DNA from: Bordetella sp. FB-8
GTDB taxonomy: Bacteria > Pseudomonadota > Gammaproteobacteria > Burkholderiales > Burkholderiaceae_B
DNA: 64,000 bases
Assembly: GCF_000382185.1 (NCBI RefSeq)
Contig: NZ_KB907784.1
Coordinates: forward strand, 434,001 to 498,000
Reading direction: 5' to 3'
In this document: in pieces, positions 51,535 to 60,171 of the stretch
Position numbering within the stretch: the first letter of the stretch is position 1
Layout of the letters: each line of letters starts with the position of its first letter
Notes under the pieces: generated by a model
What the model was told of the DNA's origin: nothing
Seen by the model: the letters and a program-made list of their open reading frames with translations, nothing else
The model's database searches: none
Program-made: the position numbers and the translations under genes

Positions 51535-52590
51535 ATGCGCTACGCCGACTTCGATCAACGCCTCGCCTGCCTTGGCGCCCTGCCCGTCCATCGCGGCCGG
51601 GTGGTGCGCGTCTGGCTGGACGGTCAAGCACTCGACAGCGGCACGCGGCGGCGGCTGTCCGAGCACTTTCTGCCGCGGGCGCTGCGCGAGGCCGTGCCCG
51701 CCCTGACGATGGAACTGGACGGCCTGGCCCGCATCCGCTCCGAACACGCCGGCAGCGACGGTTCACGGCTGCTCGTCGAACTGGCCGACGGACAGATGGT
51801 GGAAAGCGTGCTGCTGCCGCGCGACGGGCTCTGCGTCTCTACCCAGGTCGGCTGCGCGGTCGGCTGCCGTTTCTGCATGACCGGCAAGAGCGGCCTGATC
51901 CGCCAGGTCACGAGCATGGAGATCCTCGCTCAGGTCGTACTGGCACGGCGCCTGCGCGCGGTGAGGAAAGTCGTTTTCATGGGTATGGGCGAACCGGCGC
52001 ACAACCTGGACAACGTGCTCGAAGCCATAGACCTGCTCGGCACCGAAGGCAATATCGGCCACAAGAATCTGGTGTTCTCCACCGTGGGCGACTTGCGCGT
52101 GTTCGACGCCCTGCCGCGCCAGCGCGTCAAGCCCGCGCTGGCGCTGTCGCTGCACACGACCAAGGCCGCGCTGCGCGAACACCTGTTGCCGCGCGCGCCG
52201 AAAATCGCGCCGGAGGAACTGATCGCGCTCGGCGAAAAATACGCCCGCGATACTGACTATCCAATTCAATACCAGTGGACGCTGCTCAAGGGCGTCAACG
52301 ACGGCGACGACGAGCTCGACGCCGTCGTGCGCTTGCTCAAGGGCAAGTATGGCGTGCTCAACATGATTCCCTTCAATAGTCTGGAAGGGGACGACTACCA
52401 GCGTCCCGATTCCGAGCGCATCCGTGAAATCGTCCGCAAGCTGCACAGTCGCGGTGTGCTGACGAAAGTGAGAAACAGCGCCGGCCAGGACGTGGAGGGC
52501 GGCTGCGGCCAACTGCGCGCCCGCGCTGTCGCAGCTGCGCAGGGGGTCGAACTTCGCCGCAGGCCCCTGGCAAAGCCGGAAGTCGCTTAA
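51535..52590 (+). CDS. RlmN/Cfr-family radical SAM RNA methyltransferase
   Basis: A 351-residue protein. The [4Fe-4S] motif is C107-AVG-C111-RF-C114. The methyl-carrying or resolving Cys pair corresponds to C100 (in LCVSTQVGC) and the C-terminal Cys in EGGCGQL. SAM-binding MGMGEPAHNLDNV is present. RlmN methylates A2503 of 23S rRNA and A37 of some tRNAs. Its N-terminal domain is shorter than that of canonical RlmN and lacks its usual motifs, so this is probably a second paralogue with an unknown target base. A deleted copy of its 5' part lies at 54869. Confidence 0.85.
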   Translation: MRYADFDQRLACLGALPVHRGRVVRVWLDGQALDSGTRRRLSEHFLPRALREAVPALTMELDGLARIRSEHAGSDGSRLLVELADGQMVESVLLPRDGLCVSTQVGCAVGCRFCMTGKSGLIRQVTSMEILAQVVLARRLRAVRKVVFMGMGEPAHNLDNVLEAIDLLGTEGNIGHKNLVFSTVGDLRVFDALPRQRVKPALALSLHTTKAALREHLLPRAPKIAPEELIALGEKYARDTDYPIQYQWTLLKGVNDGDDELDAVVRLLKGKYGVLNMIPFNSLEGDDYQRPDSERIREIVRKLHSRGVLTKVRNSAGQDVEGGCGQLRARAVAAAQGVELRRRPLAKPEVA

Positions 52591-52662
52591 GGAACTTCCG
52601 AACACATCGGCCTGTGCTGAGAGAATACGGCCTCAGGCCGATCGCAGGGACACCTGATACGT

Positions 52663-53637
52663 TTAGATCAGACCTTCCTGAAGGCGCTCGCTCTCGGGCA
52701 ACTGCACATGTTCAATGCGGTGCCGTCCGTTTTTCTTGGCCGCATAGAGTTGCTGATCTACAGCTTTGATAAAGCCGGCACGCTCCGCCTGCTCATCTGG
52801 CACCACCGTCCCCGCTCCGATGCTTACCGTGACGCATCTGCCATGCGGCGACAATGCATGCACGATAGACTTTTTCTTGAGCAATCGCTGGCAGCGTTCA
52901 GCGATTTTCCGGGCCGCCCCGGCATCGGCTTCGGGCAGCAGCACGACAAACTCCTCGCCTCCGTAGCGCGCAAGAAGATCGCGAGGGCCCTCCAGAGCCA
53001 GACTCAGCGTCTGGGCGATATCTATCAAGCATTTGTCCCCCTGAGCGTGGCCATACAAATCGTTGTACTGCTTGAAAAAATCCACGTCGAACAACAATAA
53101 AGACAGGGGTTTGCTTTCGCTGCGCGCACGCTCCCATTCCAATTCGAAACTGCTATCAAAGCGACGTCGGTTGGCAATATTCGTCAGGCCGTCCTTGAAA
53201 GACAGCACCTCCAACTCTTTTTGCAAGCTCAGCAGCTTTTCCTCGGTTTTCTTGCGTTCGGTGATGTCAAACATGAAGCCGACCAGCGCTTGGACTTCGC
53301 CTCTGTCATCGCGCACTACGTGCACAACGTCCCGAATCCAGACATAGCCGTTGTCCTTGGTCAGCGCCCGGTAGTCCGCCTCATGGTCCACGCCGCTCTG
53401 GGATTGGGTGACGCAGAAATTCACCACATATTCGCGATCCTCCGGATGCATGCGCATGGCCCAGTCTTCCACGCTCACCCAACTCTCAGGACTCCAGCCC
53501 AGCAACGCCTCGATCTGCGGGCCAATATAGGCGAACTTCATCGTGGCCCAATCGATCTTCCAAGGAATCGCCTTGGTCGACTCCAGCAGGGTTTTGTACA
53601 CCGCATTGTCATCAAAAAGCCGGTTTACGTCAGACAT
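52663..53637 (-). CDS. PAS-GGEEF diguanylate cyclase
   Basis: A 324-residue cytoplasmic signalling protein. A PAS domain with PAC motif (residues ~12-128, ending FMFDITERKKTEEKL) and a short coiled linker precede a GGDEF domain (~145-315) with the active-site GGEEF at 226-230. The RxxD inhibitory site is absent (GPRD at 217-220), so product inhibition is not expected. It makes cyclic di-GMP under PAS control. The ATG at 53637 has AAGGAGAG upstream. No membrane segment is present. Confidence 0.93.
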   Translation of the reverse strand: MSDVNRLFDDNAVYKTLLESTKAIPWKIDWATMKFAYIGPQIEALLGWSPESWVSVEDWAMRMHPEDREYVVNFCVTQSQSGVDHEADYRALTKDNGYVWIRDVVHVVRDDRGEVQALVGFMFDITERKKTEEKLLSLQKELEVLSFKDGLTNIANRRRFDSSFELEWERARSESKPLSLLLFDVDFFKQYNDLYGHAQGDKCLIDIAQTLSLALEGPRDLLARYGGEEFVVLLPEADAGAARKIAERCQRLLKKKSIVHALSPHGRCVTVSIGAGTVVPDEQAERAGFIKAVDQQLYAAKKNGRHRIEHVQLPESERLQEGLI

Positions 53638-53891
53638 ACCCAGCCTCTCCTTGTTCCGTCTCAATAAGTCACTTTAGCCTGAGGCGGTCAAGACAGTTCA
53701 AACCTTGGCCGTCCGCTATACTCGGCCACTACGCAAGGTCGTCTCAGCAACCTGATGGTCATACAGAGTCTGTATGGTTCACGGTTGATATCTCAAGCGC
53801 AAACATATCGGCGAAGCATCGACGAGCCGAAGGTCGCCTACCTGGCATTTGACTGCGCTTTCCGCCACTCCACTACACGTAGGAAACAACC

Positions 53892-54767
53892 TTGCAACGC
53901 ATCAGCCTTGCGCTCGTCGTGGCGTTGCTTCGCGCGCTTTCCGTACTTCCTTACAAGCTTGTCGCTCGCATCGGAATGGTTGTCGGCACGGCGCTGTATA
54001 CGCTTCCAAGCCGCCGCAAGCACATTGTCCTGGTGAACTTGCGCCTGTGCTTTCCCGAGAAGACGCACCACGACCTTCAAAAACTCGCAAGAGATCATTT
54101 TCGCCATGTTGTCCGCAGCTATCTCGAGCGCGGCATCCAGTGGTTCGGCAGTGCGGAGTCGATTCGCAATATCGTGCAAGTCGAGAGCAAAATCGATCTG
54201 GACACCGATAAAAATCTGCCGACCATCTTTATGGGCTTTCATTTTGTGGCCATTGAGATTGGCTGCATCCTTTACTCCACACACGCTCCCATCGCCTCTT
54301 TGTTCACACGCATGTCAAGCAAGGGGCTATGCGACCTGGCCAAGCGGCAGCGCGGCAGATTCGGCACACAGATGATCGAGCGGGCGGCAAGTGCCAGAAA
54401 GGTCGTGGAGTTGCTGCGCTCCGGCACACCGGTCATGCTGGCGGCGGATATGGACCAAGGCGCCGACAACTCGGTGTTTGTCCCGTTTTTCGGCGTTCCC
54501 GCCTGCACGCTCACGGCTGTCTCACGTCTGGCCAGGCTGGGGCGCGCAAGGGTCGTTCCATTCGTGACCGAGGTGCTTCCGAATTACGAGGGATATAAGT
54601 TGACGATTTTCGAACCCCTTGCGGACTTCCCATCGGGGAGCGATGAAGACGACGCGCGTCGCATGAATGCGTTTCTTGAGGAACAGATCGTTAAATTTCC
54701 CGAGCAGTATTACTGGGTGCACCGGCGGTTCAAGCATCGGCCACCGGGCATGGCGCCGGTCTATTGA
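53892..54767 (+). CDS. LpxL/HtrB-type lipid A acyltransferase family protein
   Basis: A 291-residue inner-membrane-associated acyltransferase. An N-terminal hydrophobic segment is followed by the LPLAT motif H-x4-E (HFVAIE, near residue 117), RxxxxxG-type MSSKGLCDLA and the AADMDQG motif. The start is a TTG with AGGAAA upstream. It may add a secondary acyl chain to lipid A or to another lipid such as an ornithine lipid. It has no lpx neighbours. Confidence 0.83.
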   Translation: MQRISLALVVALLRALSVLPYKLVARIGMVVGTALYTLPSRRKHIVLVNLRLCFPEKTHHDLQKLARDHFRHVVRSYLERGIQWFGSAESIRNIVQVESKIDLDTDKNLPTIFMGFHFVAIEIGCILYSTHAPIASLFTRMSSKGLCDLAKRQRGRFGTQMIERAASARKVVELLRSGTPVMLAADMDQGADNSVFVPFFGVPACTLTAVSRLARLGRARVVPFVTEVLPNYEGYKLTIFEPLADFPSGSDEDDARRMNAFLEEQIVKFPEQYYWVHRRFKHRPPGMAPVY

Positions 54768-54868
54768 GCGGGTCGTTCGGCAAATTCTCCAAGAAAGATG
54801 CTTCATGGTCGACAGGAGTCCCTGTTGGCTATCCAACCCGTCCCGGGGCACAGTAAAACGCGCCCCCC

Positions 54869-54991
54869 ATGCGCTACGCCGACTTCGATCAACGCCTCGC
54901 CTGCCTTGGCGCCCTGACCGGCAAGAGCGGCCTGGTCCGCCGGGTCACGAGCATGGAGATCCTCGCTCAGGTCGTACTGGCACGGCGCCTC
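54869..54991 (+). pseudogene. Partial, internally deleted copy of the rlmN-like gene
   Basis: It starts with the same codons as the gene at 51535 (MRYADFDQRLACLGAL), then jumps to the segment after the second cluster Cys (TGKSGLVRRVTSMEILAQVV), and ends at ARRL. Compared with the intact gene, bases equivalent to 51583-51879 (99 codons) are missing, and the match stops near 54991. About 25 bases of leader (CAGTAAAA...) are also shared. The fragment cannot be active. Confidence 0.88.
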
Positions 54992-55174
54992 CTGCATGGG
55001 GTTCAGCAAACCGACCGCTTCGTCGCGACGCCTTTGCGCAAGTCGTATGACAGCATCAGGATCGAAGATGCGAATCCGCTCGGCGAACACCGCGGCGCGC
55101 GCCGCATAGACATCGGCAAGGTCGGGATAAGCGGCCACGCATTGCAGACTCCCTCTGCCTGCATCCCGCGACGC

Positions 55175-55690
55175 TTATGCCTCAATGACGTATCGGCGGT
55201 CTGTGACTGGCGTCTCACCAATGCGGCTGGATTCAAGGCCCGCGAATTTCCAGCCGTTGCTTTCGTAAAATCGGATCGCTTTGTGATTTCCTTCCAAAGC
55301 GTAGAGATGCACTTTCGTTTCGCCCTGCTCTCGCGCCCATGCGCGCACAGCCTCAATCATGAGCCTTCCCAGTCCGCGCCCCTGGAAAGCATCCATGACG
55401 TGAAGGCTGCTGAGCAGCGCGCCATACGCCGGATTGGCGGCTTTTTCGGCACTTACGAACCCGGCGGGCTTTTGATCGATCTCGGCGATGAGAACAAGAC
55501 CGCGCTCTTTCGGCGGCCGGGACAGGAGCGCGTCCCAGTGCGTTCTGTGGTCCAGAGAAACCCGCTCGCCCAGGTATTGGGCGGGCAAGAGCGCGCGATA
55601 AGCGTCGCGCCAACTCGACGTGTGCAAGGCGGCGACGACGGCGCTGTCGTCTGCCGAGGCAGCACGTAGCAAAACCTCTGGAACTTTCAT
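55175..55690 (-). CDS. GNAT family N-acetyltransferase
   Basis: A 171-residue GNAT. The start at 55690 (MKVPEVLLRAAS) is chosen because the acetyltransferase fold starts there. The acetyl-CoA loop is FQGRGLGRLMI (R/Q-x2-G-x-G/A), followed by a C-terminal NHKAIRFYESNGWK motif, typical of RimI-like small-molecule or protein acetyltransferases. The substrate is unknown. It is divergent from mntH. Confidence 0.88.
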   Translation of the reverse strand: MKVPEVLLRAASADDSAVVAALHTSSWRDAYRALLPAQYLGERVSLDHRTHWDALLSRPPKERGLVLIAEIDQKPAGFVSAEKAANPAYGALLSSLHVMDAFQGRGLGRLMIEAVRAWAREQGETKVHLYALEGNHKAIRFYESNGWKFAGLESSRIGETPVTDRRYVIEA

Positions 55691-55832
55691 TTTGTGTTCC
55701 GAAAATCCGGATGGAATGCAAGTGTAGCAAGCTGCTTGCTGTTGCTCCTTAACAGTCCGATCCTCGATGATTACAGGCAATGAAGTCTCGGCGCGAAGGC
55801 CAAGATTAGAATTCACTATTTGCGCACCTTTC

Positions 55833-57149
55833 ATGTCTTGGCTTCCCACCACCGCCACTGCCCCCTTCTGCCCCGCCGAGGTCAAGGGCAGCATCCGGAT
55901 CGACGCCGCGTCCTCGCGCTGGACCAAGCTCAGGCGCTTCCTGGGACCGGGCCTGCTGATCGCCATCGGCTATATGGACCCGGGCAACTGGGCGACCGAT
56001 ATCCAGGCGGGGTCGCAGTTCGGCTACGCGCTGCTGTGGGTCGTGGCGCTGTCGAGCCTGGCGGCCATCTTTCTGCAGATGCTGGCCGCGCGCCTGGGCC
56101 TGGCCTGCGGCAAGGACCTCGCGCAGGTCAGCTGCGAGCGCTACGGCCGGTTCGGGCGGATGGTGCAATGGATCACGGCCGAGCTGTCCATCGTTGCTTG
56201 CGATATTGCCGAGGTGTTGGGCTGCGCGCTGGCCTTCAAGCTGCTGTTCGGCCTGACGCTGCCTTGGGGCATCGTGCTGACGGCGCTGGACACGCTGATC
56301 GTGCTCGGGCTGCAGGGACGCGGCTTTCGCCAGATCGAGGCGATCGTGCTGGTGCTGATCGGCACCATGGCCGCCTGCTTTGTGGCGCAGTGCGCGATGA
56401 TGTCGCCCGACTGGCATGCCGTGTTCAAGGGGCTGCTGCCCAACGACCCAGGCCACGACCGCAAGGATGCGGTGGTGCTCGCGCTGGGCATCGTCGGGGC
56501 GACCATCATGCCGCACAACCTCTACCTGCACTCGTCGGTGGTGCAGACCCGCAACGTGGTCGGCGGAGCGCGCGGCGTGATCCGCGATACGCTCGCGATG
56601 GTCCGCCTCGACACCGTGGTGTCGCTCCTGCTGGCCACCTTCGTCAATGCGGCGATTCTCGTGCTGGCCGGCTCGGTCTTTCATGTGTCCGGCCACACCG
56701 GCGTGGCCGACATCGAGCAGGCCTACCAGCTGATCGCGCCGATCGCGGGCGGCGCGGCGGCCCTGCTGTTCGGCATCGCGCTGCTGGCCTCGGGCCAGAG
56801 CTCCACGCTGACCGGCACGATCGCGGGGCAGGTGATCATGGACGGCTTTCTGCAACGCAAGATTCCCTGCTATCAGCGCCGCCTGATCACGCGCGGACTC
56901 GCGCTGGTTCCGGCGCTCCTAGGCGTGCTCTGGCTGGGCGATCATTCGGTGGGCAAGCTGCTGGTCTGGAGCCAAGTGCTGCTCAGCCTGCAGCTGCCGT
57001 TCGCGATGTGGCCGCTGATCCGCTCGGTCAGCGACCGCAAGGTGATGGGCGAGCATGCGATCGGAATGCGCACGCAAGTGCTTGCCTGGGGACTGTTCAC
57101 CGTGATTACCGGCATCAATCTAGTGTTGATTGCCAGCGTCGGCGGCTGA
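55833..57149 (+). CDS. mntH: NRAMP-family Mn(II)/divalent metal transporter MntH
   Basis: A 438-residue membrane protein with the NRAMP signatures GYMDPGNWATD (TM1, metal ligands D and N) and GATIMPHNLYLHS (TM6, metal ligand M and His). About 11 hydrophobic segments follow. It imports Mn2+ or Fe2+ with protons. The ATG at 55833 gives the normal N-terminus. The open frame reaches back to 55767. Five tandem TTCCGG units follow directly after the stop. Confidence 0.92.
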   Translation: MSWLPTTATAPFCPAEVKGSIRIDAASSRWTKLRRFLGPGLLIAIGYMDPGNWATDIQAGSQFGYALLWVVALSSLAAIFLQMLAARLGLACGKDLAQVSCERYGRFGRMVQWITAELSIVACDIAEVLGCALAFKLLFGLTLPWGIVLTALDTLIVLGLQGRGFRQIEAIVLVLIGTMAACFVAQCAMMSPDWHAVFKGLLPNDPGHDRKDAVVLALGIVGATIMPHNLYLHSSVVQTRNVVGGARGVIRDTLAMVRLDTVVSLLLATFVNAAILVLAGSVFHVSGHTGVADIEQAYQLIAPIAGGAAALLFGIALLASGQSSTLTGTIAGQVIMDGFLQRKIPCYQRRLITRGLALVPALLGVLWLGDHSVGKLLVWSQVLLSLQLPFAMWPLIRSVSDRKVMGEHAIGMRTQVLAWGLFTVITGINLVLIASVGG

Positions 57150-57150
57150 G

Positions 57151-57180
57151 TTCCGGTTCCGGTTCCGGTTCCGGTTCCGG
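57151..57180 (+). repeat. Hexanucleotide tandem repeat (TTCCGG)x5
   Basis: Five exact copies of TTCCGG begin one base after the mntH TGA and lie in the 63-base gap to the convergent hydratase gene. Slipped-strand length changes are likely but would not alter a coding frame here. Confidence 0.95.
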
Positions 57181-57212
57181 CAAATGCACGACACGCGCCA
57201 GCGGCCACTTCA

Positions 57213-57995
57213 TCATGAAAAATGGACGGAGATGCAGCCCAGCCTGCCGTAGTCGGCATGCAGCGTGTCGCCCGGGCCCACCGCCACCGTCCGGGTGAAC
57301 GAGCCGGCCAGGACGGTGTGCCCGGCCGCCAGGCCGGTATCGTGCAGCGCCAGCTTGTTGGCCAGCCAGGCGACGCCCAGTGCCGGATGTCCCAGCACCG
57401 CCGCGGACACACCGGATTCTTCGATGACGCCGTTCTTGAACAGGACGGCACCCACCCAGCGCAAATCGATGTCCATCGGCCGCACCGGCCGGCCTCCCAG
57501 CACGATGCCGGCGCAGGCCGCATTGTCTGCAATGTTGTCGACCAGGGTGCGGGGATATTTGCTGCGGCCGTCGATGATCTCCAACGCCGGTACGACATAG
57601 TCCGTGGCATCCAGAACATCGAACAGCGTGACGTCCGGTCCGCGCAGCGCCTTGCCCAGCACGAAGGCCAGTTCGACTTCCACGCGCGGCACGATGAGCT
57701 TTTCAGTGGAAATGGTCTGGCCGTCCTGAAAGAACATGGAATCGAGTAGATGCCCATAGTCTGGCTCGTCGATTCCGACGGTGCTCTGCATGGCCTTGGA
57801 CGTCAGGCCTATCTTATGCCCACGCAACCGGGCGCCCTGGGCGATCTTGCGCTCGATGACGAGCTTCTGCACGGCATAGGAATCGGCGATCTCCATTCCC
57901 GGAAAAACCTGGGCCAACTGCGTGGTCGGCACACCCGTCAATTCGGCCTCCAGCATCAGCCCGGCGGCGCGGGCACGGTCCTGATCATTGAGCAT
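57213..57995 (-). CDS. 2-oxopent-4-enoate/2-oxohept-ene-dioate hydratase family protein
   Basis: A 260-residue FAH-superfamily hydratase of the HpcG/MhpD type: RLRGHKIGLTSKAMQ near the N-terminus, EVELAFVLG (metal-binding E-x-E) and ADNAACAGIVLG. It would add water to a 2-hydroxymuconate-type dienoate from extradiol ring cleavage. The start at 57995 (AGAGGAA upstream) overlaps the end of the FAH gene by 11 bases. It is the last gene of a five-gene minus-strand operon. Confidence 0.88.
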   Translation of the reverse strand: MLNDQDRARAAGLMLEAELTGVPTTQLAQVFPGMEIADSYAVQKLVIERKIAQGARLRGHKIGLTSKAMQSTVGIDEPDYGHLLDSMFFQDGQTISTEKLIVPRVEVELAFVLGKALRGPDVTLFDVLDATDYVVPALEIIDGRSKYPRTLVDNIADNAACAGIVLGGRPVRPMDIDLRWVGAVLFKNGVIEESGVSAAVLGHPALGVAWLANKLALHDTGLAAGHTVLAGSFTRTVAVGPGDTLHADYGRLGCISVHFS

Positions 57996-58872
57996 GGGGC
58001 GTTCCTCTGACAGTAGCAACCGGTTCATCGGCCACGGGATTGGACAACGTGCCGATGCCGGACACGTCCACCTCCACGAGGTCGCCAGGTTCGAGAAAGC
58101 GTGGCGGGGTGAAGCGCACGCCGGCGCCCACCGGCGTGCCGGTGAGGATGACGTCGCCCGGCTCCAGCGCAGTCCAGATCGAGATGTAGCGGATCAGTTC
58201 GTCGAACGCAAACATGAGATGGGCGGTCGTATCGTGCTGCCGCTGTTCGCCGTTGACGCGGGTAGTGATCGTCATGGGCGCGGCAGGATCGAAAGCGTCG
58301 GCGGTCACCATCCATGGCCCCATCGAACCGCTCGACTCGAAATTCTTGCCCTGGGTCACGTTGAATTTTCCATGGCGCACCCAGTCGCGCACCGTACCCT
58401 CGTTGGCGCAAGTCAAGCCGGCGATGTGGGACCAGGCATCGGCCGCCGCGATACGACGGCCGCGCCGGCCGATGACAAGTGCGATCTCGCCTTCATAGTC
58501 CAGTTGCGCGGATTCGGGCGGACGCAGCACAGCTTGTCCATGACCGACGAAGGAGGCCGGAAAACGCGGGAAGACACTCGGGTAGGAAGGCGCGACGCTG
58601 CCGTCCTTGTATTCTTCATTGCGGTTGCCGTAGTTCACGCCGACACAGATGATTTTCCCGGGCACGGGAATAGGCGGCCGCAGTTTCACGTCTGCCAGGC
58701 GCAAGGCCGCGGGCAGGTTTTCGGCACGGCGCGCGAGCTCATGCAGCGCTTGAGCCGCGATCGCGGCGCGCAGACTGTCATATCCCAGTCCGGTCAGATC
58801 GACGATATCGGTGGCGCCGCGCAGCAGGCCGAAGCATTCGCGGCCCTGATGTTCGAAGGAAAGCAGTTTCAT
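57985..58872 (-). CDS. Fumarylacetoacetate hydrolase family protein
   Basis: A 295-residue FAH-family enzyme: KIICVGVNYGNRNEEY, metal ligands in LDYEGEIALVIGRRG, the loop DVILTGTPVGAGV and the C-terminal PGDLVEVDVSGIGTL. The family hydrolyses or decarboxylates acylpyruvates and related ring-cleavage products. The gene overlaps the upstream amidohydrolase gene by 4 bases (ATGA) and the downstream hydratase gene by 11, so all are translated from one message. Confidence 0.9.
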   Translation of the reverse strand: MKLLSFEHQGRECFGLLRGATDIVDLTGLGYDSLRAAIAAQALHELARRAENLPAALRLADVKLRPPIPVPGKIICVGVNYGNRNEEYKDGSVAPSYPSVFPRFPASFVGHGQAVLRPPESAQLDYEGEIALVIGRRGRRIAAADAWSHIAGLTCANEGTVRDWVRHGKFNVTQGKNFESSGSMGPWMVTADAFDPAAPMTITTRVNGEQRQHDTTAHLMFAFDELIRYISIWTALEPGDVILTGTPVGAGVRFTPPRFLEPGDLVEVDVSGIGTLSNPVADEPVATVRGTPHAQ

Positions 58873-59741
58873 CGGTCGAATCCAAAAAGGCAGGCGGGGT
58901 TGTCGACCAGGATTTTCTTCAATGTGCCGGCATCGCCCGCATAGCGCGCCAACTGATCCACCAAGCGGCCTTCATCGGGCGTGGCCTTGACCGAAACAGG
59001 GTGCGGCCAGTCGCTGCCCCAAATCACCCGGTCGGGGTTGGCTGCGATCATCGCCTGCGCCAGCGGCACGACATCGTCCCAGCCGGCGCCGGTTCTGGAC
59101 AGCTTTTCCGTCAGGGACAGCATCACCCAGACATTGCCGCGCTTGAGCAGCTCCACCAGCTTGCGCCGGCTGGGATCTTTCTCGCCAGCGGCCGGATCGG
59201 CACGGCCCATATGGTCGATCACCACAGGAATGTCCAGGTCTTCGAACTGCGGCGCCTGCGCCAGGATGCCGTCCGGTTCCGGCTGGAATTTGGCATACCA
59301 GCCGAGTTCGCGCAGACGTGCGATCGATCGCCGGAAAACGGCCGGCTCCATACTGATTCCAAGGCCTTGGCGGGTATAGCGGGCGCCGCGCACGCCGGCA
59401 TCGTGCAGCTTGGCAATGTAGGCGTCGTCGCGCTCGGCCAGGACGGCCGCGTTGGCGCAGCCGCGATAGCTCGGGCCGGCGGCGGCCAGGCCGTCCAGCA
59501 CCACCTGGTGATCGGCGCCGTACGTTGTGGCCTGCACGATGACGCCGCGCTCGATGCCCAGCAGGCGATGCAGCCTCAAGGCGACCTCGATGGTGGCGCT
59601 GGGCATTTCGTATGCCGCGCCCGGACGCACCGGATAGCGATCGACGGGGCCGAAGACGTGGAACTGGCTGTCGCAGGCGCCCGCGGGCAGCCGCGTGCGC
59701 GGCACGCTGGGATGGGGCTGAAAGGATTGATATTGGGTCAC
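58869..59741 (-). CDS. Amidohydrolase-2 family hydrolase (LigI-like lactonase)
   Basis: A 290-residue TIM-barrel hydrolase. The start is a GTG at 59741 overlapping the RidA stop (GTGA). The N-terminal ACDSQFHVFGPVDRYP, central VIDHMGR and C-terminal WGSDWPHP motifs match 2-pyrone-4,6-dicarboxylate hydrolase (LigI) and related dicarboxylic lactonases. The first His pair is Q-x-H rather than H-x-H (DSQFHVF). It would open a lactone or pyrone intermediate, feeding the FAH enzyme and hydratase encoded downstream. Confidence 0.86.
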   Translation of the reverse strand: MTQYQSFQPHPSVPRTRLPAGACDSQFHVFGPVDRYPVRPGAAYEMPSATIEVALRLHRLLGIERGVIVQATTYGADHQVVLDGLAAAGPSYRGCANAAVLAERDDAYIAKLHDAGVRGARYTRQGLGISMEPAVFRRSIARLRELGWYAKFQPEPDGILAQAPQFEDLDIPVVIDHMGRADPAAGEKDPSRRKLVELLKRGNVWVMLSLTEKLSRTGAGWDDVVPLAQAMIAANPDRVIWGSDWPHPVSVKATPDEGRLVDQLARYAGDAGTLKKILVDNPACLFGFDR

Positions 59742-60133
59742 GCGGCGCTCCCGGCCTGCAGCACGGCGATGAAATCGCATTCGATCAGTTTGTCGCCGTC
59801 CAGGTCCGCCTTCATGGTGTGGCGCGCCGGACGATCCTCGGGGTCGGGGAAGGCGCGCAGCCATGCGGCGTTGAGCGCGGCGCGCTGTTCGCGGTCGCGC
59901 ATCCAGACCGTCATCTTGACGATGTCGGCCAGCGATCCGCCACCGGCTGCGACGATGCGGCGCACATGATCGAACATCAGTTCGCATTGGCGCTCTATCG
60001 ATGCGCCATAGACGCCCGTGGCCGGATCGGTGCCCTGGATGCTGCCCGAATACAGCATGCTGCCGATACGGCAGGCGGCAGGAATTGGGTTCTTGTGGCC
60101 GAAGCCTTCGGCGTAAATGCTGCGTCTACTCAT
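59738..60133 (-). CDS. RidA (YjgF/YER057c/UK114) family protein
   Basis: A 131-residue RidA-family protein with the trimer-fold core (MLYSGSIQGTDP, ADIVKMTVWMRD and the C-terminal ECDFIAVLQ). RidA-type proteins hydrolyse enamine/imine intermediates. A copy inside a catabolic operon suggests deamination of an aminated intermediate, such as an aminomuconate. That is inference from context and fits the hydratase and FAH neighbours. Confidence 0.87.
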   Translation of the reverse strand: MSRRSIYAEGFGHKNPIPAACRIGSMLYSGSIQGTDPATGVYGASIERQCELMFDHVRRIVAAGGGSLADIVKMTVWMRDREQRAALNAAWLRAFPDPEDRPARHTMKADLDGDKLIECDFIAVLQAGSAA

Positions 60134-60171
60134 GTGTGGATTCCGGAAAATGCGTGGCGTGCAGTGAAAAC

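Noticed and set aside
54990..55138. Minus-strand frame from GTG at 55138 (AAYPDLADVYAARAAVFAE...)
   Set aside because: It looks protein-like for ~48 codons but then runs antisense into the rlmN fragment. I do not recognise a family, so at most it is another truncated gene.
57151..57180. Possible CRISPR-like repeat
   Set aside because: It is a short direct hexamer repeat with no spacers and no cas genes.
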